A stretch of DNA of 62,072 nucleotides, taken from the NCBI RefSeq assembly GCF_001427285.1, contig NZ_LMFV01000013.1:1-62072 (forward strand). The letters are read 5' to 3'. Made by a program: the position numbers and the translations under genes. Positions 1 through 9,580 of the stretch are shown one piece after another. The notes below the pieces were generated by a model. That model was not told the DNA's origin, made no database searches, and saw nothing but the letters and a program-made list of their open reading frames with translations. This DNA is from Mesorhizobium sp. Root552 (GTDB lineage Bacteria; Pseudomonadota; Alphaproteobacteria; Rhizobiales; Rhizobiaceae). Position 1 is the first letter of the stretch, and each line of letters starts with the position of its first letter.

Positions 1-456
1 CACCGCGATCTCGGGCAGCACGGTGAAATTGGAGAAGGTCGAGCAGCCCATGTAGTGGAACACCTTCTCCTTGCCGAGCGAAAAGCGGCTCGAGCCGTCC
101 GGCATCAGGCCCTGGCCCTGGGTGGCGCGGATCGCCGTGCACAGATTGGTCTTGCGCGACAGGCATGACGGGCACTGGCGGCATTCGGGCGTATAGAGCG
201 GAATGACGTGGTCGCCCTTCCTGACGCTGGTGACGCCCTTGCCGACATCGACGACGACGCCTGCGCCCTCATGGCCGAGGATGGCCGGGAAGATGCCCTC
301 GGGGTCGGCGCCAGATAGCGTGAACTCGTCGGTGTGGCAGATGCCGGTCGCCTTCACCTCGACCAGGACCTCGCCCTCGCGCGGACCCTCAAGGTCAACC
401 TCCATAACCTCAAGAGGCTTTCCAGCGGCAACGGCGACTGCGGCGCGGGTTTTCAT
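1..456 (-). CDS. frmA: S-(hydroxymethyl)glutathione dehydrogenase / class III alcohol dehydrogenase, N-terminal part
   Basis: Partial: 152 residues from the ATG at 456 to the window edge; the rest lies outside. The enzyme oxidises the spontaneous formaldehyde-glutathione adduct with NAD+. Visible are the catalytic zinc ligand region (Cys40, His62-Glu63 in GHEGAG) and the four structural-zinc cysteines Cys92, Cys95, Cys98 and Cys106. The run [10 protein letters not shown] and the segment [10 protein letters not shown] are characteristic of class III enzymes, so I prefer this over generic alcohol dehydrogenases. It is divergent from pccA, with 188 bp between the two starts. Family assignment is strong; the substrate follows from the class. 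Confidence 0.9.
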   Translation of the reverse strand, partial: MKTRAAVAVAAGKPLEVMEVDLEGPREGEVLVEVKATGICHTDEFTLSGADPEGIFPAILGHEGAGVVVDVGKGVTSVRKGDHVIPLYTPECRQCPSCLSRKTNLCTAIRATQGQGLMPDGSSRFSLGKEKVFHYMGCSTFSNFTVLPEIAV

Positions 457-644
457 AAGGCAGGTCTCCAAGGCAATTTATGTCATTGTCCAGATTCTTC
501 GCCAAGCTATCAGGCCGCACGGCAGGTGCAAGAAACTTTGTTTCATCTCGATCGCGAAGCGTCCTGACCCTAAACCTTCGTCGGCTTGAGCAGTTCGAGC
601 GAAGTCCATAAAAGGAAGCGCAATCGGAGAGACAAGATACGCCC

Positions 645-2657
645 ATGTTCAAGAAGATCCTGATCGCCAATCGTGGCGAGATCGCCTGCCGCGTCATCAA
701 GACCGCAAAGAAAATGGGTATCGCCACTGTGGCGGTCTATTCCGATGCCGACCGTAACGCAGTCCATGTCGAGATGGCGGACGAGGCGGTTCACATAGGT
801 CCAGCAGCGGCCGCGCAAAGCTATCTTGTAGCGGAAAAGATAATCGCGGCCTGCAAGCAGACTGGGGCCGAAGCGGTCCACCCGGGCTATGGGTTCCTTT
901 CTGAACGGGCATCGTTTTGCGAGGCGCTTGAAAAGGAAGGCATTGTCTTCATCGGTCCTAAGCCCAAGGCAATCGAGGCGATGGGCGACAAGATCGAATC
1001 GAAGAAGTTCGCCAACGCCGCCAAGGTCAGCACCGTACCGGGTTTCCTCGGCGTTATCGAAAATGCCGACCATGCCGAAAAGATCGCCGCCGAGATCGGT
1101 TATCCGGTGATGATCAAGGCATCCGCCGGCGGCGGTGGCAAGGGCATGCGCATCGCGTGGGCGCAGTCGGAAGTCCGCGACGGCTTCGACCGCGCCCGTT
1201 CGGAAGCCAAGAGTTCGTTTGGCGACGATCGCGTGTTCATCGAGAAGTTCGTGGTCGATCCGCGCCACATCGAAATCCAGGTGCTTGCCGACGGTCACGG
1301 CAATGCGCTTTATCTAGGCGAGCGGGAATGCTCGATCCAGCGCCGCAACCAGAAGGTCGCGGAAGAAGCGCCGTCGCCGTTCCTCGATGAGAAAACCCGC
1401 AAGGCCATGGGCGAGCAGTCCGTCGCTCTTGCCAAGGCGGTCGAGTACCAAAGCGCCGGCACCGTCGAGTTCATCGTTGACCGCGACAAGAATTTCTACT
1501 TTCTCGAAATGAATACGCGCCTGCAGGTCGAGCATCCGGTGACGGAACTCATCACCGGCATCGATCTGGTCGAGCAGATGATCCGCGTTGCAGCCGGCGA
1601 GAAGCTTGCCATCGAGCAGAGCGACGTGAAGCTCAATGGTTGGGCGGTTGAAAGCCGGCTCTATGCGGAAGATCCCTACCGCAACTTCCTGCCTTCCATC
1701 GGCAGGCTGACGCGCTACCAGCCGCCGGAAGAAGGCAGGTTCGGGGACGTTGTTGTCCGCAACGATACCGGCGTCACCGAAGGTGCCGAAATCTCGATGT
1801 TCTACGATCCGATGATCGCGAAGCTCTGCACCTGGGCGCCGACCCGCATCGAGGCAATCGACGCGATGTCGGACGCACTCGACAACTTCGTGGTCGATGG
1901 CATCGAACACAATATCCCGTTCCTGTCCGCGTTGATGCAGCACCCGCGCTGGCGCGAAGGGCGGCTCTCCACCGGCTTCATCGCCGAGGAATATCCTGAC
2001 GGCTTCGCGCCCATTTCGCCGAATGCCGATGAGAAGGCCATCCTTGCTTCGGTCGCGCTTGCCGTCGAACTGTTGCGCCGCGACCGGCTCGACCGGCTGG
2101 GTGGGCGTCTTGCCCCGCATTCCGGCGCGCTCAAGCGCGATTGGGTGGTGAAGATCGGCGGCGACTACATTTCCGCCTCCATTCTGGAAGGCATGATTTC
2201 GATCCCGATGGAACTCGACCTCGCTATCGAAGGCGGCAAACCGTTGACCGTCGCTTCCGACTGGCGGCCCGGCGAGCCTGTCTGGAACGGGACGGTCGGC
2301 GGGCGCAGGATTTCGGCGCAGCTGCGGCCGGTGGCCAATGGCATGAAGGTGGCGTGGAAGGGCATGTCGGTCACTGCTCGTGCGATGCTGCCGCGCACAG
2401 CCGAGCTTGAAAAGCTGATGCCGGAAAAGCTGCCGCCCGATACGTCGAAGATGCTGCTTTGCCCGATGCCGGGTCTGGTCGTGTCCATCTCCGTTGCCGA
2501 AGGGCAGGAGGTCAAGGCAGGCGATACGCTCGCCGTTGTCGAGGCGATGAAGATGGAAAACGTGCTTCGGGCCGAACGCGATCTTACCGTGGCAAAGCTC
2601 AAGGCCAAGCCGGGTGACAGTCTCGCCGTCGATGCCGTCATCATGGAGTTCGCGTGA
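645..2657 (+). CDS. pccA: Acetyl/propionyl-CoA carboxylase alpha subunit (biotin carboxylase + biotin carrier)
   Basis: 670 residues. The N-terminal biotin carboxylase half begins with KKILIANRGEIACRV and has the ATP-grasp glycine loop GGGGKG at 162-167. A linker follows, and the C-terminal biotinyl domain carries EAMKMEN with the biotinylated lysine at about K636, 35 residues from the end, as in PccA-type subunits. It makes carboxybiotin for transfer by a separate beta subunit (PccB) to propionyl-CoA, in the propionate to methylmalonyl-CoA route. No pccB is adjacent here, so the partner must be elsewhere. A methylcrotonyl-CoA or other acyl-CoA carboxylase alpha is possible, but the sequence reads most like PccA. 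The housekeeping accC is a separate gene at 10814-12157. Confidence 0.9.
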   Translation: MFKKILIANRGEIACRVIKTAKKMGIATVAVYSDADRNAVHVEMADEAVHIGPAAAAQSYLVAEKIIAACKQTGAEAVHPGYGFLSERASFCEALEKEGIVFIGPKPKAIEAMGDKIESKKFANAAKVSTVPGFLGVIENADHAEKIAAEIGYPVMIKASAGGGGKGMRIAWAQSEVRDGFDRARSEAKSSFGDDRVFIEKFVVDPRHIEIQVLADGHGNALYLGERECSIQRRNQKVAEEAPSPFLDEKTRKAMGEQSVALAKAVEYQSAGTVEFIVDRDKNFYFLEMNTRLQVEHPVTELITGIDLVEQMIRVAAGEKLAIEQSDVKLNGWAVESRLYAEDPYRNFLPSIGRLTRYQPPEEGRFGDVVVRNDTGVTEGAEISMFYDPMIAKLCTWAPTRIEAIDAMSDALDNFVVDGIEHNIPFLSALMQHPRWREGRLSTGFIAEEYPDGFAPISPNADEKAILASVALAVELLRRDRLDRLGGRLAPHSGALKRDWVVKIGGDYISASILEGMISIPMELDLAIEGGKPLTVASDWRPGEPVWNGTVGGRRISAQLRPVANGMKVAWKGMSVTARAMLPRTAELEKLMPEKLPPDTSKMLLCPMPGLVVSISVAEGQEVKAGDTLAVVEAMKMENVLRAERDLTVAKLKAKPGDSLAVDAVIMEFA

Positions 2658-2681
2658 GTCAAAGGCCATAGTTGTGAACTG

Positions 2682-2709
2682 GCCGCGGCTGGACTCGCAT
2701 AGCCGCGGC
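2682..2709 (+). terminator. GC-rich hairpin after pccA
   Basis: gccgcggct (2682-2690) and agccgcggc (2701-2709) form a 9-bp stem with a 10-nt loop, 25 bp after the pccA stop and upstream of dnaE. There is no U-tract, so this may be a weak terminator or an RNA-processing hairpin. Confidence 0.35.
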
Positions 2710-2760
2710 TAGGACAATACATCTGAATGGAATCGAGTCCTTTCAGGCGGCGCTGACGAT

Positions 2761-5700
2761 ATGGCGGATGACAGACTTCCACGCGATCCCCTGAAGCGGG
2801 AAGCGGTGGCGCGGCAGGATCGCCCTGAACCGTCTTCGCGTACCTTTATCCATCTGCGGGTGCATTCGGCCTATTCATTGCTCGAAGGTGCCCTGCAACT
2901 TGGCAAGATCGTCGGCCATGCGCTCAAGGACGCCAGTCCGGCGATTGCCGTCACCGATACCAACAACCTGTTCGGTGCGCTCGAGTTCGCCCAGAAGGCA
3001 GTCAAGGATGGTATCCAGCCGATTATCGGCTGCCAGATCGATCTGGCGTTCAGCGGCGAGAATGCCGATGGCCAGCGCGACCGCCGCCGGCTTGGCCCGG
3101 AGACATCCCCCGTCGTTCTGATCGCAGCCAACGAGGCCGGCTACCGCAATCTGGTCAGGCTGGACAGCCGCATCTATCTCGAAATGCCTCCCGGCGAATC
3201 CGTCCACCTGACCACCGACATGCTGGCCGGTCATAGCGACGGCATCATCTGCCTGACAGGCGGTCCGCGCGGCCCGATCGGGTCGGCGCTCAAGGCAGAC
3301 CGGCGCGATCTGGTCGAGGCGCGCATGGCGGCCTTGAAGGCGCTTTTCGGCAACCGGCTCTATGTCGAACTGGAGCGCATCTCGGGCTATGACCGCAGCA
3401 TCGAGAAGAACACGATCGAGCTTGCCTATCGGCATGAACTCCCGCTCGTTGCCACCAACGAGGCATTCTTTTCTTCGCGGGACGATTACGAAGCCCACGA
3501 TGCGCTGATTGCGATTGCCGAGAGTTCGGTCGTTGCCGCCGACAATCGCCGGCGGCTGTCGCCGGACAACTATCTCCGGAGCCAGGCCGAGATGGCAGCG
3601 CTGTTCGCGGACTTGCCGGAGGCCATCGACAATACTGTCGAAATTGCGCAGCGTTGCTCCTTCTACACCAAGACGCACAAACCGATCCTGCCGCGTTTCA
3701 CTGGCGTCGGTGTGGCGGATCCCGAAGCCGCAGAGAAGGCCGAAGTAGAAGAGCTCAAGCGCCAGGCACGCGAAGGGCTCGAGCGTCGCCTTGCGGCGCA
3801 TGGACCAACGATCGGCCATACTGTCGAGGACTACAAGGAGCGGCTGGAATTCGAGCTCGGCATCATTGAGCGGATGAAATTCCCCGGCTACTTCCTCATC
3901 GTCTCGGATTTTATCAAATGGGCGAAAGCCCATGACATCCCCGTCGGGCCGGGGCGCGGTTCGGGCGCGGGCTCGTTGGTCGCCTACGCACTCACCATCA
4001 CCGACATCGACCCGCTGCGCTTTTCGCTGCTGTTCGAACGCTTCCTCAATCCCGAGCGCGTGTCGATGCCGGACTTCGACATCGACTTCTGCCAGGACCG
4101 CCGCGAAGAGGTGATCCGCTACGTCCAGGGCAAGTATGGCCGCGACCAGGTCGGCCAGATCATCACCTTCGGAACGCTGCAGGCGCGCGCCGTGCTGCGC
4201 GACGTCGGGCGCGTCCTGCAAATGCCCTACGGACAGGTCGACCGGCTGTGCAAGATGGTGCCGCAGAACCCGGCCAATCCGGTCAAGCTAGCCGAGGCAA
4301 TCGCCAACGAGCCGCGCTTTGCCGAGGAGGCGGAAAAGGAACCCATCGTCCAGACACTGCTCGACATGGCGCAAAAGCTCGAAGGGCTTTACCGTCATGC
4401 CTCGACGCACGCCGCCGGAATCGTCATCGGCGACCGGCCATTGTCTGAACTGGTGCCGATGTACCGCGATCCGCGTTCGGACATGCCGGTTACCCAGTTC
4501 AACATGAAGTATGTCGAGCAGGCTGGGTTGGTAAAGTTCGACTTCCTCGGCCTCAAGACACTGACGGTGCTCAACACCGCCGTGAAGCTGATCCAGCGGC
4601 GCGGCATCGACATCGACCTCGCGCATATTCCGCTCGATGACGAGAAGACCTACGCCATGCTGTCACGCGGCGAGGTGGTCGGCGTGTTCCAGGTTGAAAG
4701 TGCCGGCATGCGCAAGGCGCTGCTCGGCATGAAGCCGGACTGCATCGAGGACATCATCGCACTGGTGGCGCTCTATCGTCCGGGCCCGATGGAGAATATC
4801 CCGACCTACAACGCCAGAAAGCACGGCGAGGAAGAGACTGCCTCGATCCACCCCAAGATCGACCATCTGGTGAAGGAGACGCAAGGCGTCATCGTTTACC
4901 AGGAACAGGTGATGCAGATCGCGCAGGAACTGGCCGGCTATTCGCTTGGTGAGGCCGACCTGTTGCGCCGCGCCATGGGCAAGAAGATCCGCGCCGAAAT
5001 GGACAAGCAGCGCGAGCGTTTTGTCTCCGGCTCGGTCGAGCGCGGCGTGACCAAGCCGCAGGCCGACTTCATCTTCGACCTGCTGGCCAAGTTCGCAGAC
5101 TATGGTTTCAACAAGTCGCACGCCGCAGCCTATGCCGTGGTGTCCTACCAGACCGCCTATCTCAAGGCGCATTACCCGGTCGAATTCCTTGCTGCGTCGA
5201 TGACGCTCGACATGGGCAACACCGACAAGTTGGCAGACTTCCGTCAGGATGCGCTGCGGCTCGGTATCGATGTGGTGGCGCCGTCGGTGCTCTCCAGCTA
5301 TCGCGATTTCGAGGTGGGTGAAAACCGCATCTTCTATTCGCTGGCGGCGCTAAAGGGCGTCGGCGATGCCGCCGTCGAGCACATCGCGGAAAAGCGCAAG
5401 GAAGGCCAATTCAGGAGCCTTGCCGACTTCTGCGAGCGCATCGATCCAAAGGTCGTGGGAAAACGCGTTTTCGAAAGTCTCATCATGGCAGGCGCGCTGG
5501 ATTGCTTCGGTCATGATCGCGCCGCGATGATGGCCGGCGTCGAGCGCATGATGGGCCTTGCCGCGCTGGCGAACGAGAACGCGGCTCTTGGTCAAACGGA
5601 CATTTTCGGTGCATCGCTCGGAGCCCAGTCCGAAGCGTTGCACCTGCCTGTCACCGATGCGTGGCTGCCGGCTGAGCGCCTGCACCGGGAATTCCAGGTC

Positions 5701-6288
5701 GTCGGCTTCTATCTCTCGGCGCACCCGCTCGACGAATACAAGGCGGCGCTGGAAAAGATGCGCGTCCAGACATGGGGCGAATTCTCGGCAGCGGTGAAGC
5801 GCGGCGCCACCGCCGGACGGCTTGCGGGTACCGTCACCTCGAAGCAGGAGCGCAAGACCCGCACCGGCAACAAGATGGGCGTGGTTAATTTCTCCGATAC
5901 CACCGGCCAGTACGAAGCCGTGATGTTCTCCGAAACGCTGGCGCAATATCGCGACCTGCTCGAGCCCGGCAAATCCATGGTCATCGAGGTGAGTGCCGAG
6001 GATAGGCCGGAAGGTGTCAACCTTCGCATCCAGACGGTAAGGTCACTGGATGATGCCGCGAGCCAGGTGCAGAAGCTGCTGCGCATCTTCATGCGCGACG
6101 CCGCGCCCCTTGGCATGCTGGCCAACCAGCTTTCCGTGAAAGGCGAGGGGCAGGTCAGCTTCGTTCTGATCAAGGAAGATGGCAAAGGAGAGGTCGAGAT
6201 TGGCTTGCCTAACCGCTACCGTATCTCGCCACAAGTGGCGTCGGCCCTGCGTGCAGTGCCTGGGGTCGTTGAAGTTGAACTCGTCTAG
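2761..6288 (+). CDS. dnaE: DNA polymerase III alpha subunit
   Basis: 1175 residues, the normal size for the replicative DnaE1. Domain order is an N-terminal PHP domain (FIHLRVHSAYSLLEGA near residue 30), the polymerase core, a helix-hairpin-helix region and an OB-fold near the C terminus. The catalytic motif PDFDIDF starts near residue 437, and its second and third Asp (about D440 and D442) correspond to the metal-binding pair of E. coli DnaE. A further palm motif around ARKHGEEE / HPKIDHL is in place. It is the catalytic subunit of the chromosomal replicase. The ATG at 2761 gives a start typical of rhizobial DnaE (MADDRLPRD). A perfect inverted repeat overlaps its stop codon. Confidence 0.97.
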   Translation: MADDRLPRDPLKREAVARQDRPEPSSRTFIHLRVHSAYSLLEGALQLGKIVGHALKDASPAIAVTDTNNLFGALEFAQKAVKDGIQPIIGCQIDLAFSGENADGQRDRRRLGPETSPVVLIAANEAGYRNLVRLDSRIYLEMPPGESVHLTTDMLAGHSDGIICLTGGPRGPIGSALKADRRDLVEARMAALKALFGNRLYVELERISGYDRSIEKNTIELAYRHELPLVATNEAFFSSRDDYEAHDALIAIAESSVVAADNRRRLSPDNYLRSQAEMAALFADLPEAIDNTVEIAQRCSFYTKTHKPILPRFTGVGVADPEAAEKAEVEELKRQAREGLERRLAAHGPTIGHTVEDYKERLEFELGIIERMKFPGYFLIVSDFIKWAKAHDIPVGPGRGSGAGSLVAYALTITDIDPLRFSLLFERFLNPERVSMPDFDIDFCQDRREEVIRYVQGKYGRDQVGQIITFGTLQARAVLRDVGRVLQMPYGQVDRLCKMVPQNPANPVKLAEAIANEPRFAEEAEKEPIVQTLLDMAQKLEGLYRHASTHAAGIVIGDRPLSELVPMYRDPRSDMPVTQFNMKYVEQAGLVKFDFLGLKTLTVLNTAVKLIQRRGIDIDLAHIPLDDEKTYAMLSRGEVVGVFQVESAGMRKALLGMKPDCIEDIIALVALYRPGPMENIPTYNARKHGEEETASIHPKIDHLVKETQGVIVYQEQVMQIAQELAGYSLGEADLLRRAMGKKIRAEMDKQRERFVSGSVERGVTKPQADFIFDLLAKFADYGFNKSHAAAYAVVSYQTAYLKAHYPVEFLAASMTLDMGNTDKLADFRQDALRLGIDVVAPSVLSSYRDFEVGENRIFYSLAALKGVGDAAVEHIAEKRKEGQFRSLADFCERIDPKVVGKRVFESLIMAGALDCFGHDRAAMMAGVERMMGLAALANENAALGQTDIFGASLGAQSEALHLPVTDAWLPAERLHREFQVVGFYLSAHPLDEYKAALEKMRVQTWGEFSAAVKRGATAGRLAGTVTSKQERKTRTGNKMGVVNFSDTTGQYEAVMFSETLAQYRDLLEPGKSMVIEVSAEDRPEGVNLRIQTVRSLDDAASQVQKLLRIFMRDAAPLGMLANQLSVKGEGQVSFVLIKEDGKGEVEIGLPNRYRISPQVASALRAVPGVVEVELV

Positions 6289-6326
6289 AACGGTTCATGG
6301 CTCTATCCAACCAAGAACCGTTCTAG
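6285..6326. repeat. 12-bp perfect inverted repeat overlapping the dnaE stop codon
   Basis: ctagaacggttc (6285-6296) and gaaccgttctag (6315-6326) are exact reverse complements separated by 18 nt; the dnaE stop TAG (6286-6288) lies in the left arm. No T-run follows, so it is not a classical intrinsic terminator. It could stabilise the dnaE 3' end or be a protein site ahead of the channel gene 40 bp downstream. Confidence 0.6.
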
Positions 6327-6365
6327 CCAACTGGACAGCTGTCAAGCGGGGCGCTATCCCAAATT

Positions 6366-7166
6366 ATGGATGGAAGAGAACAACCTGCCGATCCTCACTC
6401 CACCCTGACCGGTATCCGTGATCGGCTGCGCAAGCTTTACCACGGCAATACGCCGGCTGCGTTCAGGTTCCAGATTGCTGCGGTTGCCGTCGATCTGGCG
6501 ATCATCATCTTCTTTATTCTCACGCCGGTGCTGCAGGAATCGCGAGCTTTCCTGTGGCTCGACTATCTCGTCGCCGCACTGGTAGCCGCCGACATGGCGG
6601 GGCGGTTGCTGGCCTCGACTGATATCTGGCGGCTCCTGAAACAGCCCACCTCGTGGATCGATGGGTTCATCCTGTTGACGCTGCTTTTCCCGACTGCGCT
6701 GGCCAATCTGGCATTTTTGCGCATCCTGCGCCTGTGGTCGCTGTCACGCAGCGGCGCGCTCTGGCGTCATCTGGAAATGCGCCGTTTGCGCGCCTGGCGC
6801 GATGCCAGTCATGCCGTGGTCAATCTGCTGACCTTCCTGTTTGTCGTCACGGGCTTCGTCTACACCTTCTTTTTCCGCGACGGTTCGGGCTTCACCGGCT
6901 ATGTCGATGCCATGTACGTAACGGTCGCTACCGTCACCACAACGGGATTTGGCGATATCGTTTTGCCGGGCGTCGCCGGCAAGCTCACGGCAATCGTCAC
7001 CATGATTATCGGCATTTCGCTATTTGTGCGGCTTGCGCAAGCGATCTTCAGGCCGTCCAAGGTGTTCTTCCCGTGCCCGCAATGCGGATTGCAGCGCCAC
7101 GAGCCTGATGCCGTTCACTGCAAGGCGTGTGGTCACCTGCTCAATATTCCCAACGACGGCGAATAG
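6366..7166 (+). CDS. Voltage-gated-type potassium channel protein with C-terminal zinc ribbon
   Basis: 266 residues with several membrane segments: about 36-55, 65-85, 98-117, the re-entrant pore and a last helix near 205-225. The pore carries TVTTTGFGD (filter T193-G194-F195-G196-D197), the K+ signature with GFG in place of the commoner GYG. Before it, FLRILRLWSLSR has spaced arginines resembling an S4 helix. After the last helix sits a small Cys4 module, CPQC (237-240) and CKAC (252-255), spaced like a zinc ribbon, which is unusual for the family. It probably moves K+ across the inner membrane; gating is unknown. It faces the EamA gene convergently with a 17-bp gap. Confidence 0.8.
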   Translation: MDGREQPADPHSTLTGIRDRLRKLYHGNTPAAFRFQIAAVAVDLAIIIFFILTPVLQESRAFLWLDYLVAALVAADMAGRLLASTDIWRLLKQPTSWIDGFILLTLLFPTALANLAFLRILRLWSLSRSGALWRHLEMRRLRAWRDASHAVVNLLTFLFVVTGFVYTFFFRDGSGFTGYVDAMYVTVATVTTTGFGDIVLPGVAGKLTAIVTMIIGISLFVRLAQAIFRPSKVFFPCPQCGLQRHEPDAVHCKACGHLLNIPNDGE

Positions 7167-7183
7167 CTTCGTTTCGTCTGCTG

Positions 7184-8071
7184 TCAGGACGCCGCCGCTG
7201 CCGCTTCATCCGGCTTCATCGCGCGCCGGCGCAGGTTCACCAGATTGCCGAGCAGGATCAGTGCCGCGCCCCCGATGGTGAAGGCATCGACATTTTCGCT
7301 GTAGATCAGCCAACCGACCATGGCCGTGAACGGTAGGCGCAGGAAGTCCATCGGTGAGACGATTGTCGCATCGGCATAAGTCAATGCGCGGGCAAGGCAG
7401 AAATGCGAGGACATGCCGGTGAAGGCGATTGCCACGATCCAGGGCCATAGCGAAAGCGGTGGATTGCGCCACTCCATCCATGCCGGAATAAGGCCGATGA
7501 CCGACTGCACCACCAGCATCCAGAAGATTATGCGCACGACGCTTTCGGTGCGGGTCAGCGATTTCACCATCACCATGGAGATGCCGAAGCTGACGGCGGC
7601 GCAAAGCACGATGAGGTGGCCCGTTTCCATCGTGCCCATGCCGGGCCGCACGATCACCAGCACGCCGAGGATGCCGAAGGTGATGGCGACGATTTTGCGG
7701 ACATTCAGCTTTTCGCCAAGGAACATAACCGCGAGGATCGCTGTCCAGATCGGAGTGGTGAATTCGATCGAAACCAGTTCTGCCAGCGGAATCAGCGTCA
7801 GCGCATAGAGCCAACCCGCCTGGCCCATATAGTGGACGACGTTGCGTGCTATGTGCTGCATCGGCCGTTGGGTCTTCATGGCTGCAAAGCCGCCACTCGC
7901 CAGCACCAGCGGCAAGAGAATGATGAAGCCGACCACCGACCGTAGTTCCGTCACCTGGAAGACATTCAGCGCATTGGTGGTCTCACGTCCCGCCACGGTC
8001 ATGCCGAGGAACGAGGCAATCGAGAGTGCCATCCAAAGGGCGGCTTTCGGTATGGAGGGAGCAGGCGTCAT
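7184..8071 (-). CDS. EamA/DMT-family transporter
   Basis: About 295 residues from the ATG at 8071 (MTPAPSIPKAALWM). It has roughly ten hydrophobic helices arranged as two EamA repeats, with the second repeat start near GHLIVLCAAVSFGISMVMVK. This is the drug/metabolite transporter superfamily: inner-membrane exporters of amino acids, metabolites or nucleotides. The substrate cannot be read from sequence. An upstream in-frame ATG at 8143 would add 24 residues of non-membrane sequence and lacks a clear ribosome binding site, so I use the shorter form. dinB ends about 80 bp upstream in the same direction. Confidence 0.85.
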   Translation of the reverse strand: MTPAPSIPKAALWMALSIASFLGMTVAGRETTNALNVFQVTELRSVVGFIILLPLVLASGGFAAMKTQRPMQHIARNVVHYMGQAGWLYALTLIPLAELVSIEFTTPIWTAILAVMFLGEKLNVRKIVAITFGILGVLVIVRPGMGTMETGHLIVLCAAVSFGISMVMVKSLTRTESVVRIIFWMLVVQSVIGLIPAWMEWRNPPLSLWPWIVAIAFTGMSSHFCLARALTYADATIVSPMDFLRLPFTAMVGWLIYSENVDAFTIGGAALILLGNLVNLRRRAMKPDEAAAAAS

Positions 8072-8149
8072 GCACGCTATCTCGCAGCCCATCGGGAAGG
8101 TCGCAACCGCTAGTGGCCCTAAATCGCTAGGCCAGATGGCCAATGGGTT

Positions 8150-9502
8150 TCAGATGCGCTCCCACGGGTGCCGGATTTCCGGTTCGTCATCCTCGTCCGG
8201 GCGTGCAGGCCTGCCGCGATGGCCCTTGCCGAATGTATAGCCGGTCTCGACTGCCTTGCCGCCGAACTTGTCGCGCAACGCGTCTATAGCGCCCTCGGCC
8301 AACGCTCGCTTGCGCGACTGCACATCGACAAGGTCGGGTGGATCGGCCTTGTCGTCGTCGGAAAGATCGCTGACGCCGATGCCGAGCAGGCGATATCTGG
8401 TGCCGTCGGTTTCCTTGCGCAGAAGATCGAGGCCGGTCGAGAATATGCGGTCGGCAAGGCGGGTGGGATCGCCAAGTTGCCGGTTGCGGGTGCGAATCTT
8501 GAAATCATGCGATTTCAGCTTCAGCACAATTGTACGCCCGGCGATGCCTGCCTTCTTTAACCGGGCCGACACTTTTTCGGACAGGGCACGCAGCACCGGA
8601 ACGAGGTCGTTCAAATCGCCGATATCGGTATCGAAGGTGGTTTCCGCCGAAACGCTTTTCGAATCGCGGTCCGCGCTGACCCGGCGGTCGTCCTCGCCGC
8701 GGGCCAGCCGGTAAAGCCTGTCGCCCATCACGCCATAGCGGCGCATGAGATCGCTTCGTTCCATGCGTTGCAACTGGCCGATCAAGCGGATGCCATCGCG
8801 CTCCAGCGATGCGGCGAACGCCTTGCCGACGCCCCAGATCATGGTTACCGGCTGCTCGGCCAGGAAGCCGACCGCTTCGGCCTCGCCAATAACCGAGAAA
8901 CCACGCGGCTTGCGGAAGTCGGATGCGACCTTGGCGAGGAACTTGCAGTAGGAAAGACCGGCGGAAACGGTAATGCCGATCTCTTTTTCCACCGTCAGCG
9001 CGAACCGCGCCAGCACCAGCGCTGGCGGCAAACCGTGCAAACGTTCGGTGCCGGAAAGATCGAGGAAGGCTTCATCGATTGAGATTGGCTCCACCAGTGG
9101 TGTCAGCGCCTGCATCATGGTGCGCACTTCGCGCCCGACCCGGACATATTTCTCCATGTCGGGCTTGATGACGATGGCCTCGGGGCACGCTTCCAGCGCT
9201 TTGAACATCGGCATGGCGGAACGCACGCCGTTGATCCGGGCTATGTAGCAGGCCGTGGAGACGACGCCGCGCTTGCCGCCGCCAATGATGACGGGCTTGT
9301 CCTTCAGCGCGGGATTGTCGCGCTTTTCCACCGCCGCGTAAAATGCGTCGCAATCGATATGGGCAAGGTGCAGTTGGTAAAGTTCGGGATGACGGGCCAG
9401 CCGCGGGCTGCCGCAGCGCTCGCAACGCTTCGTTGCACTGGCCTGAGGGGTCAGGCAGTCGCGGCAGAAGCCATGTCCGGGATCGTTGACAGTGGTGTTC
9501 AT
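8150..9502 (-). CDS. dinB: DNA polymerase IV with N-terminal zinc-ribbon-like extension
   Basis: 450 residues from the ATG at 9502. It is a Y-family translesion polymerase: the palm motif [12 protein letters not shown], then [14 protein letters not shown] with the catalytic Asp-Glu, thumb and little-finger domains, and a basic C terminus. The first 30 residues hold C13-x2-C16 and C27-x2-C30, a likely small zinc site ahead of the canonical start ([11 protein letters not shown]). A further in-frame ATG lies at 9514, but a LexA box (9509-9523) covers it. That favours 9502 as the start and means the gene is almost certainly SOS-controlled. No imuB or dnaE2 partner is nearby. Confidence 0.93.
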   Translation of the reverse strand: MNTTVNDPGHGFCRDCLTPQASATKRCERCGSPRLARHPELYQLHLAHIDCDAFYAAVEKRDNPALKDKPVIIGGGKRGVVSTACYIARINGVRSAMPMFKALEACPEAIVIKPDMEKYVRVGREVRTMMQALTPLVEPISIDEAFLDLSGTERLHGLPPALVLARFALTVEKEIGITVSAGLSYCKFLAKVASDFRKPRGFSVIGEAEAVGFLAEQPVTMIWGVGKAFAASLERDGIRLIGQLQRMERSDLMRRYGVMGDRLYRLARGEDDRRVSADRDSKSVSAETTFDTDIGDLNDLVPVLRALSEKVSARLKKAGIAGRTIVLKLKSHDFKIRTRNRQLGDPTRLADRIFSTGLDLLRKETDGTRYRLLGIGVSDLSDDDKADPPDLVDVQSRKRALAEGAIDALRDKFGGKAVETGYTFGKGHRGRPARPDEDDEPEIRHPWERI

Positions 9503-9508
9503 TGGTGC

Positions 9509-9523
9509 GAACATAAAGAGAAC
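9509..9523 (-). promoter_or_regulatory. LexA (SOS) box upstream of dinB
   Basis: On the plus strand this reads gaac-ataaaga-gaac, i.e. GAAC-N7-GAAC, or GTTC-N7-GTTC in the direction of dinB. That is the direct-repeat SOS box described for Rhizobiales and other alphaproteobacteria. It lies 7 bp ahead of the chosen dinB start, where bound LexA would block transcription or elongation. Confidence 0.8.
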
Positions 9524-9580
9524 AAATGATATGGTACGTCAGGACGCGGGCAGCGGCAAGGCGGTGCGCTGGAGAGGCCG

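Noticed and set aside
1314..2669. Long antisense frames over pccA and similar ones over dnaE, MFS and Kef genes
   Set aside because: Typical shadows of GC-rich coding sequence; the sense frames encode clear families.
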